Assembly (NCBI GenBank): GCA_002450075.1
Contig: DJYJ01000061.1
Span: 1-19,176, forward strand
Reading direction: 5' to 3'
From: Clostridiales bacterium UBA6981
GTDB lineage: Bacteria > Bacillota > Clostridia > Oscillospirales > Oscillospiraceae
DNA: 19,176 nucleotides
Shown: positions 14,306-19,176 of the stretch, one piece after another
Numbering within the stretch: position 1 is the stretch's first letter
Layout of the letters: the number at the start of each line of letters is the position of its first letter
Translations under genes and position numbers: made by a program
Notes under the pieces: generated by a model
Database searches by the model: none
The model's input: the letters and a program-made list of their open reading frames with translations, nothing else
Told to the model about the DNA's origin: nothing

Positions 14306-15214
14306 ATGCAGGAACCTACCCTTGTCATTTTGGCCGCCGGTATGGGCAGCCGCTTCGGCGGACTCAAGCAGATCAAGGCCGTGGACGAGCACGGCCACGC
14401 CATCATTGACTTTTCGCTCTTCGACGCCTACCGCGCCGGATTCCGCAAGGTCGCCTTCGTGATCAAGCATGAGATCGAGGAGGATTTCAAGAACGCCGTC
14501 GGCCGCCGGATGGAGAAGTATTTTGACGTAAAATACGTCTTCCAGCAGCTGGAGAAGCTGCCGGAGGGCTGCACCGTTCCCGAGGGGCGCGTCAAGCCCT
14601 GGGGCACAGGGCACGCCGTGGCCTGCTGCGCCGGCGTGGTCGATGGCCCCTTCGCCGTGATCAACGCCGACGATTTTTACGGCCCCGGCGCCTACCAGGC
14701 GCTCTATGACTATCTTGTCAGTGAGCGGCCGGAGAACGAGCACGCCATGGTCGCCTATCTCCTGCGCAACACCGTGACGGAAAACGGCTCGGTCGCACGC
14801 GGCGTCTGCCGGGTGGAGGACGGCTTCCTTGCCGGCGTGACCGAGCGCACGCACATCGAAAAGCGCGGCAGCGACGCGGCCTATACCGAGGACGGCGAGA
14901 CCTTTGTCCCCCTCTCCGGCGACAGCCCCGTGAGCATGAACTTCTGGGGCTTTGGCCAGCAGATGCTCCACGAGCTCGTCGCCCGCTTCCCCGCCTGGTA
15001 CGCCGAGAACATGGCGCGCAATCCGCTCAAGTGCGAGTACTTCCTTCCCTCTGTTGCCAACGCGCTGATCGAAGAGGGCAAGGCCGCGGTGCGCGTCCTT
15101 CCCTGCCACGAGATCTGGCACGGCATCACCTATCAGGAAGACCTCCCCGACGTGGTCGCCTACATCGCCTCCCTGCGCGAGCGCGGTATTTATCCCGAAA
15201 CACTTTTGGATTAA
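14306..15214 (+). CDS. Sugar nucleotidyltransferase-like protein, substrate unknown
   Basis: This encodes a 302-residue cytoplasmic protein with the nucleotidyltransferase fold. The nucleotide-binding signature is LAAGMGSRFGGLKQ (9-22), followed by GTGHAVACC (100-108) and NADDFYG (120-126), where the aspartates should bind the catalytic metal. The pattern is that of enzymes joining a sugar phosphate to an NTP, but the remainder does not match GalU, RfbA or GlmU closely. I would therefore not name the sugar. The ATG at 14306 is chosen since the signature begins at once and GAGGA lies about 8 nt upstream; an in-frame ATG at 14249 would lie inside the previous gene. It is 21 nt upstream of galE, suggesting UDP-sugar or related metabolism. 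Confidence 0.88.
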   Translation: MQEPTLVILAAGMGSRFGGLKQIKAVDEHGHAIIDFSLFDAYRAGFRKVAFVIKHEIEEDFKNAVGRRMEKYFDVKYVFQQLEKLPEGCTVPEGRVKPWGTGHAVACCAGVVDGPFAVINADDFYGPGAYQALYDYLVSERPENEHAMVAYLLRNTVTENGSVARGVCRVEDGFLAGVTERTHIEKRGSDAAYTEDGETFVPLSGDSPVSMNFWGFGQQMLHELVARFPAWYAENMARNPLKCEYFLPSVANALIEEGKAAVRVLPCHEIWHGITYQEDLPDVVAYIASLRERGIYPETLLD

Positions 15215-15235
15215 TGAAAAGGAGAAAGTAAGAGC

Positions 15236-16255
15236 ATGAATGTACTCGTCACCGGCGGCGCCGGCTATATCGGCAGCCATACCTGCGTAGAACTGCTCGA
15301 GCGCGGGCACAACGTCATCGTCATCGACAACCTCGTCAACTCCAGCCACAAGGCCGTGGAGCGCGTCGAGCAGATCACGGGCAAGCCTGTCGCTTTTTAT
15401 GAAAACGACGTGCGCGACCGAGCGGCGCTTGACCGGATCTTTGAAAAGCATGACATCGACTGCGCGATCCACTTCGCCGGGCTCAAGGCCGTGGGCGAAT
15501 CGGTCGCGATGCCGCTGGAATACTATGACAACAACCTCTTTTCCACTGTTCGCCTGTGTGAGGCGATGCGCGACCACGGCGTGAAGAACATTGTGTTCTC
15601 CTCCTCCGCCACGGTTTACTCCGGCGACAACGAGATGCCGCTGCGCGAGGATTCCAACACCGGGCACTGCACCAACCCCTATGGCTGGACCAAGTATATG
15701 TCCGAGCAGATCCTGCGCGACACCGCCCACGCGGTGGACGATTTCTCTGTGAGTCTGCTGCGCTATTTCAACCCCATCGGCGCGCACAGCAGCGGTCTGA
15801 TCGGCGAGGACCCGCGCGGCATCCCGAACAACCTGATGCCCTTCATCGCCCAGGTCGCAGTCGGACGGAGGGATCACCTGAACGTCTTCGGCAACGACTA
15901 CAACACCCCCGACGGCACCGGCGTGCGCGATTATATCCACGTGGTCGACCTTGCGCGCGGTCACGTTGCGGCCATCGAGTATATGCAGACCCACCGCGGC
16001 GAGAGCGTGTTCAACCTCGGCACCGGCCAGGGGTACAGCGTGCTCGATATGGTCAAGGCCTTTGAGCGCGTGACCGGCGTGAAGATCCCCTATGAGATCG
16101 CGCCGCGCCGCCCCGGCGATCTGGCCACGGTCTACTCCAGCCCCGACAAGAGCGCGCAGCTCCTCGGCTGGAAGGCGCAGTACAATCTCGACGATATGTG
16201 CCGCGACACCTGGGCCTGGCAGTCGAAGAATCCGATGGGATACGGCGAGGAATAG
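15236..16255 (+). CDS. galE: UDP-glucose 4-epimerase
   Basis: This encodes a 339-residue cytoplasmic short-chain dehydrogenase-type epimerase that interconverts UDP-glucose and UDP-galactose (some members also the N-acetyl forms). The N-terminal NAD site is TGGAGYIGSHT (6-16), with DNLVNSS (31-37). The catalytic triad is S124 in SSSATVY, and Y149 and K153 in NPYGWTKYMSEQ. The substrate-binding region includes RYFNPIGAH and the C-terminal RRPGD. The length is typical (about 338). AAGGAG precedes the ATG. The gene feeds galactose units to the surface-glycan genes that follow; a heptanucleotide repeat begins immediately after its TAG stop. Confidence 0.97.
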   Translation: MNVLVTGGAGYIGSHTCVELLERGHNVIVIDNLVNSSHKAVERVEQITGKPVAFYENDVRDRAALDRIFEKHDIDCAIHFAGLKAVGESVAMPLEYYDNNLFSTVRLCEAMRDHGVKNIVFSSSATVYSGDNEMPLREDSNTGHCTNPYGWTKYMSEQILRDTAHAVDDFSVSLLRYFNPIGAHSSGLIGEDPRGIPNNLMPFIAQVAVGRRDHLNVFGNDYNTPDGTGVRDYIHVVDLARGHVAAIEYMQTHRGESVFNLGTGQGYSVLDMVKAFERVTGVKIPYEIAPRRPGDLATVYSSPDKSAQLLGWKAQYNLDDMCRDTWAWQSKNPMGYGEE

Positions 16256-16304
16256 TTTCTGGTTTCTGGTTTCTGGTTTCTGGTTTTTAGCTTTTAGCTC
16301 CTAG
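16256..16304 (+). repeat. Heptanucleotide tandem repeat
   Basis: Four perfect copies of TTTCTGG (16256-16283) are followed, in the same 7-base register, by three diverging units: TTTTTAG, CTTTTAG and CTCCTAG (16284-16304). The array starts directly after the galE stop codon. Such short arrays can vary in copy number by slippage; here a change would not alter a reading frame. Confidence 0.9.
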
Positions 16305-16310
16305 ACGAAA

Positions 16311-16352
16311 CAGAATACTTTTTAAAAGATGCGGGAAGAATCTTCCCGTATC
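16311..16352 (+). repeat. 42-nt direct repeat with hairpin, copy 1
   Basis: It matches 16510-16551 at 37 of 42 positions. The inner part forms a hairpin (16328-16339 with 16341-16352, one G-T wobble) whose core is CGGGAAGA/TCTTCCCG. Its 3' end (TATC) is shared with the next, stronger hairpin at 16349-16384, so the two stems compete at their base. Confidence 0.8.
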
Positions 16353-16460
16353 GCGAGCAGTCGGGGAACCGACTTCTCGCGATAGGAAACGGCAACCTTG
16401 AAGAAGGCTGCCGTTTTGCCTGATTGAACGTGAAGAGAGGGCTCCCCGCCCCCTCTTCAC
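16349..16460 (+). other. Cluster of three tandem hairpins, possible structured RNA
   Basis: There are three consecutive hairpins. Hairpin A (16349-16384) has a 9-bp stem TATCGCGAG/CTCGCGATA, a C/T mismatch, a 6-bp stem AGTCGG/CCGACT and a GGAA (GNRA-type) loop. Hairpin B (16387-16416) has an 8-bp stem AAACGGCA/TGCCGTTT, an A/C mismatch, a 4-bp stem CCTT/AAGG and a GAAG loop, followed by a T. Hairpin C (16430-16460) has an 8-bp stem GTGAAGAG/CTCTTCAC, an A/C mismatch, a 4-bp stem GGGC/GCCC and a 5-base loop. The shared design (long stem, single mismatch, short stem, small loop) is not explained by coding. It could be a non-coding RNA, an operon leader or a composite palindromic element. Confidence 0.55.
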
Positions 16461-16509
16461 AATCTCCCCTTGCTCCTCGAAGGATAATGGCATATGACCG
16501 CGCATGGCT
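16461..16509. other. Spacer between hairpin cluster and second direct repeat
   Basis: Nothing firm is seen here. A weak promoter-like pair TTGCTC (16470-16475) and TATGAC (16493-16498) with a 17-base spacer is present and would point to wecB, but both hexamers are poor. A 4-bp stem TCCT/AGGA (16474-16484) is too small to mean much. Confidence 0.3.
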
Positions 16510-16551
16510 GTGAATAGTTTTAAAAAGATACGGGAAGAATCTTCCCGTATC
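16510..16551 (+). repeat. 42-nt direct repeat with hairpin, copy 2
   Basis: This is the second copy of the repeat at 16311-16352 (37 of 42 identical; the differences are mostly at the 5' edge). It contains a longer, perfect inverted repeat that doubles as a terminator-like hairpin (16522-16556). Confidence 0.8.
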
Positions 16552-16556
16552 TTTTT
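16522..16556 (+). terminator. Terminator-like hairpin just before wecB
   Basis: AAAAAGATACGGGAAGA (16522-16538) is exactly complementary to 16540-16556 around a single A, giving a 17-bp inverted repeat that ends in TTTTT. As an RNA it has an A-tract, a GC-containing stem and a U-run, the form of a bidirectional intrinsic terminator. It ends 17 nt before the wecB ATG, so it would block transcription from galE unless read through. The wecB ribosome binding site GGGAAG follows immediately. Confidence 0.75.
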
Positions 16557-16573
16557 GTTTGGGAAGTTTTGCC

Positions 16574-17698
16574 ATGAAGGTTTTAAGCGTGTTCGGGACG
16601 CGGCCGGAGGCTGTGAAAATGTGCCCGCTCGTGCTCGAGCTCTCCCGCCGCGGCGGGATCGAAAGTGAAGTCTGTCTTACCTCGCAGCACCGCGAGCTGC
16701 TTGCGGGCGTGACCGATCTCTTCGGCGTGAAGGCCGATTATGACCTTGATCTGATGCGCAGCCGTCAGACGCTCGCCGATATTTTCTGCGGCGTGCTGCG
16801 CGGCATGGAGGGCGTGCTGCGCCGCAGCCGTCCGGACGTGGTGCTTGTCCACGGTGACACCTCCACCTCCTGCGCCGCGGCGCTCGCCGCCTTCTACGCA
16901 CAGATCCCCGTCGGGCATGTGGAGGCCGGGCTGCGCAGCTATCGGCGCTATTTCCCCTTTCCCGAGGAGATGAACCGCCGTCTCACGGCCGATCTCGCCG
17001 ACTTTCATTTTGCCCCGACCGCGCGCAGTGCGCAGAATCTGCGCGCCGAGGGGATCGCAGAGCATATCTACGTCACAGGCAACACCGCTCTCGACGCGCT
17101 GCGCACGACCGTACGCCCCGGTTATGTCTTTTCCGAGCGCGCGCTGCGCGATCCCGCGCTCTTTTCCGGACGCACCGTGCTGCTGACGGCACACCGCCGC
17201 GAGAACATCCCGGAGGGGATCGCGTCGATCTGCCGCGCCGTAAAGCGTCTCTGTGCTGCCTATGACGATCTGCATGTGATCTTTCCCGTGCATCCCAATC
17301 CGGCCGTACGCGAGATCGTATGGCCGCTGCTGGAGGATGTGTCCGGCGTCATGCTCACGGAGCCGCTCGGCACGTTCGACATGCACAACCTGCTTGCCCG
17401 CTGCACGCTCGTTCTGACCGATTCCGGCGGGCTGCAGGAGGAGGGGCCGGCGCTCGGCGTGCCCGTATTGGTGCTGCGCGGCGAGACCGAGCGCCCCGAG
17501 GCCGTCGAGGCAGGCGGCGTCCGTCTGGCCGGGACGGAGGAGAGCGGCATCTTTCGCGCCGCGGCGCGCCTTTTGGACAGCGAGGACGAGCGCAGACGGA
17601 TGGCAGGCGCCCCCTCGCCCTACGGCGACGGTCACGCGAGCGAGAAGATCGCGGATATCCTCATGGCGCAGCTTGGCGCCGGGGAGGCGGCGGGATGA
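16574..17698 (+). CDS. wecB: UDP-N-acetylglucosamine 2-epimerase (non-hydrolysing)
   Basis: This encodes a 374-residue cytoplasmic enzyme that converts UDP-GlcNAc to UDP-ManNAc, a precursor for teichoic-acid linkage units and surface polysaccharides. The N-terminal signature GTRPEAVKM is at 8-16. Residues equivalent to the catalytic set known in E. coli WecB are present: D95 in HGDTST, E117 in HVEAGLR, E131 in PEEMNRR, and the histidine of TAHRREN (H207). The UDP site includes TDSGGLQEEGPALGVPVLVLR. The ATG at 16574 begins at the family N-terminus; GGGAAG lies 7 nt upstream. An in-frame TTG at 16559 is less likely. The stop overlaps the next gene start as ATGA. One odd point is that the 5' region is separated from galE by the hairpin element. 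Confidence 0.96.
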   Translation: MKVLSVFGTRPEAVKMCPLVLELSRRGGIESEVCLTSQHRELLAGVTDLFGVKADYDLDLMRSRQTLADIFCGVLRGMEGVLRRSRPDVVLVHGDTSTSCAAALAAFYAQIPVGHVEAGLRSYRRYFPFPEEMNRRLTADLADFHFAPTARSAQNLRAEGIAEHIYVTGNTALDALRTTVRPGYVFSERALRDPALFSGRTVLLTAHRRENIPEGIASICRAVKRLCAAYDDLHVIFPVHPNPAVREIVWPLLEDVSGVMLTEPLGTFDMHNLLARCTLVLTDSGGLQEEGPALGVPVLVLRGETERPEAVEAGGVRLAGTEESGIFRAAARLLDSEDERRRMAGAPSPYGDGHASEKIADILMAQLGAGEAAG

Positions 17699-18483
17699 TC
17701 GCCCATATCTCGCTCTGCGCAAGGAAATACGGCTTTTTGCTGCAGGAGCTGATCGCGCGGGATTTCAAGGTCAAATACAAGCGCTCCGTGCTCGGTATGC
17801 TGTGGAGTCTGCTCTATCCCGTGCTGATGATGGGCGTGCTGGCGCTGGTGTTTCAAAACGTCTTTCGCTTTACGGCGGGCGGCGTGAGCTATCTCGCCTA
17901 TCTCATGACCGGGCTGACGCTGTTCAACTATTTTTCCGAGGCGTCGAATCTTGCCATGAGCAGCGTGGTGGCAAACTTTGCCCTGATCCGCAAGGTCTAT
18001 ATGCCGAAGTACATTTTTCCGCTGTCGAAATGTCTGTTCGTCGGCATCAATTTTCTGCTGACGCTGCTGCCGCTTTACGCCGTGATCCTGCTGACGGGAA
18101 CGGGGCTGTGCTGGCAGCATGTGCTGCTCCCCTATGCGTACCTCTGTCTGCTGGGCTTTACGGTGGGGATGGGCTTTCTGCTCGCAGCGGCAGCGGTCTT
18201 TCTGCGCGATCTTTTTTATATCTACGGCATCGTGCTGACGATCTGGACCTATCTCACACCGATCATGTATGATCTCTCCGCCGTGGGGAATCCAATGCTG
18301 ATCGCACTGATGAAATGCAATCCGCTCTTCCAGTATATCGATTTTGCACGCACGATCATCCTCTTCCACACGACGCCGCGGCCGCTGCAGTTCCTCCTCT
18401 GCGGCGCTTCCTCGGCAGCCGTCCTCATCACCGGCGCGGCGGTTTTCCGCGCAAGGCAGGACCGTTTTATCTATTACGTTTGA
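17695..18483 (+). CDS. ABC-2 polysaccharide export permease (Wzm/TagG type)
   Basis: This encodes a 262-residue inner-membrane permease that, with the ATPase encoded next, exports an undecaprenyl-linked polysaccharide or teichoic-acid polymer across the cytoplasmic membrane. The N-terminus carries the family pattern LLQELIARDFKVKYKRSVLGMLWSLLYPVL, an amphipathic segment leading into the first membrane span. About six hydrophobic segments follow, the last near the C-terminus. The length is typical (255-270). The start is set by the 4-nt ATGA overlap with wecB, and the reading frame continues upstream only as an artefact inside wecB. It is translationally coupled with both neighbours. The exported glycan cannot be told from sequence. 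Confidence 0.94.
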   Translation: MIAHISLCARKYGFLLQELIARDFKVKYKRSVLGMLWSLLYPVLMMGVLALVFQNVFRFTAGGVSYLAYLMTGLTLFNYFSEASNLAMSSVVANFALIRKVYMPKYIFPLSKCLFVGINFLLTLLPLYAVILLTGTGLCWQHVLLPYAYLCLLGFTVGMGFLLAAAAVFLRDLFYIYGIVLTIWTYLTPIMYDLSAVGNPMLIALMKCNPLFQYIDFARTIILFHTTPRPLQFLLCGASSAAVLITGAAVFRARQDRFIYYV

Positions 18484-18494
18484 CGGTGAAGGAT

Positions 18495-19176
18495 ATGAAC
18501 AGCAAAAACAGCGACATCATGGTCGAGGCGGATGCGGTCTCGATGCGCTTCGATCTCGGGATCGAGCGCGGCTTTTCGCTCAAGCAGTGGTTCGTCGAGC
18601 TCGGCCGCGGCGCGCACAGAGAAAAGGAGAGCTTCTGGGCGCTGCGCGGCGTCAGCTTTTCGCTCGGGCGCGGCGAGGTCGTCGGGCTGGTCGGCAGCAA
18701 CGGCGCAGGCAAATCAACGCTTTTAAAGCTGGTCGCCGGGGTGATGAAGCCCTCCCGCGGCGCGGTGCGCTGCGGCGGGAGCGTCTGCCCGATGATCGAG
18801 CTCGGCGCCGGGTTCGACCCGCAGCTGACCGCGCGGGAGAACATCTATCTCAACGGTGCGATCATGGGCTATTCGCGCCCCTTTCTCACCGAGCGCTTCG
18901 ACGCGATCGTGGATTTTTCGGAGCTGCGCGATTTTCTTGACGTACCGGTGCAGAACTTTTCCTCCGGCATGGTGGCACGCCTTGCCTTTTCGATCGCCAC
19001 GCAGATCGAGCCGGAGATCCTGATCGTCGACGAGATCCTGTCTGTCGGTGACGCGGCCTTTCAGCAGAAAAGCGAGGAGAAAATGCTCTCGCTGATCGGC
19101 GGCGGGACGACCGTGCTCTTTGTCTCCCACTCGGTCGAGCAGATACGCAAGCTCTGCCCGCGCGCACTGTGGCTTC
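18495..19176 (+). CDS. Polysaccharide export ABC ATP-binding protein (Wzt/TagH type), truncated by window end
   Basis: This is the ATPase partner of the ABC-2 permease. The window shows the first 227 residues, and the frame is still open. Motifs are Walker A GSNGAGKST (67-75), the degenerate signature FSSGM (155-159) typical of this family, Walker B ILIVDE (175-180, E180) and switch H212. An N-terminal segment before the Walker A region (residues 20-48, GFSLKQWFVELGRGAHREKE) is characteristic of O-antigen/teichoic-acid exporters. The ATG is 12 nt after the permease stop, with GGTGAAGG just upstream. Whether it carries a C-terminal carbohydrate-binding domain, as Wzt proteins can, lies beyond the window. 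Confidence 0.94.
   Translation, partial: MNSKNSDIMVEADAVSMRFDLGIERGFSLKQWFVELGRGAHREKESFWALRGVSFSLGRGEVVGLVGSNGAGKSTLLKLVAGVMKPSRGAVRCGGSVCPMIELGAGFDPQLTARENIYLNGAIMGYSRPFLTERFDAIVDFSELRDFLDVPVQNFSSGMVARLAFSIATQIEPEILIVDEILSVGDAAFQQKSEEKMLSLIGGGTTVLFVSHSVEQIRKLCPRALWL

Noticed and set aside
16256..16304. CRISPR array
   Set aside because: The units are 7 bases, directly adjacent and without spacers, and no cas genes are present.
16311..16556. T-box or other amino-acid leader
   Set aside because: I found no T-box sequence (GGTGGTACCGCG type) and no amino-acid gene downstream. The stems differ from standard T-box architecture.
16287..16575. Two overlapping minus-strand open frames across the hairpin region
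   Set aside because: Their translations simply repeat the direct-repeat sequence (GRFFPYLFK and GKILPASFK types). They lack plausible start signals and reflect the palindromes rather than protein coding.

Overview
The window looks like chromosome from a fairly GC-rich member of the Clostridia (Bacillota), probably an Oscillospiraceae-type gut bacterium. This is inferred from strong AGGAGG-type ribosome binding sites, a CIRCE heat-shock operator, LAAC lipoboxes, the recJ-rel-dtd gene order, and family-level resemblance of the proteins. No rRNA or marker phylogeny is available to fix the genus. All genes from 637 to about 8114 lie on the minus strand, and all genes from 8231 to the end lie on the plus strand. 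A short AT-rich divergent region separates the two blocks.

Region 1 (1-600) is accessory in character. It holds a small AT-rich orphan gene bracketed by two inverted copies of a REP-like palindromic repeat; the second copy encodes part of the gene's C-terminus. Region 2 (637-1280) holds an Hsp20 small heat-shock gene with a clear CIRCE (HrcA) operator upstream. Region 3 (1307-5505) has a complete polar amino-acid ABC importer (lipoprotein, permease, ATPase) driven by a good sigma-A promoter, followed by an AbgB-like M20 amidohydrolase. The ATPase carries an unusual internal insertion. A terminator-like hairpin sits just before the amidohydrolase start. Region 4 (5598-8114) is a tightly overlapped zinc/manganese-type ABC importer (lipoprotein, ATPase, ABC-3 permease).

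Region 5 (8162-8846) is a LOG-family nucleotide phosphoribohydrolase gene with its own promoter and terminator. Region 6 (8868-14273) is a housekeeping operon: recJ, the bifunctional (p)ppGpp enzyme rel, the D-aminoacyl-tRNA deacylase dtd, and a metallo-beta-lactamase-fold hydrolase. Region 7 (14306-16255) has an uncharacterised sugar nucleotidyltransferase-like gene and galE. Region 8 (16574-19176) has wecB and an ABC-2 polysaccharide exporter (permease plus an ATPase cut by the window end). Regions 7 and 8 together suggest nucleotide-sugar supply and export of a cell-surface glycan.

The stretch most in need of a second look is the 318-bp gap between galE and wecB. It starts with a heptanucleotide tandem repeat. 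It then has a 42-nt direct repeat at each end, each copy containing an almost perfect hairpin, around three further hairpins of similar build (long stem, single mismatch, short stem, small loop). The last hairpin ends in a U-run only 17 nt before the wecB start codon. It may be a mobile palindromic element, a structured RNA, or an attenuator/antitermination leader for the polysaccharide export operon.
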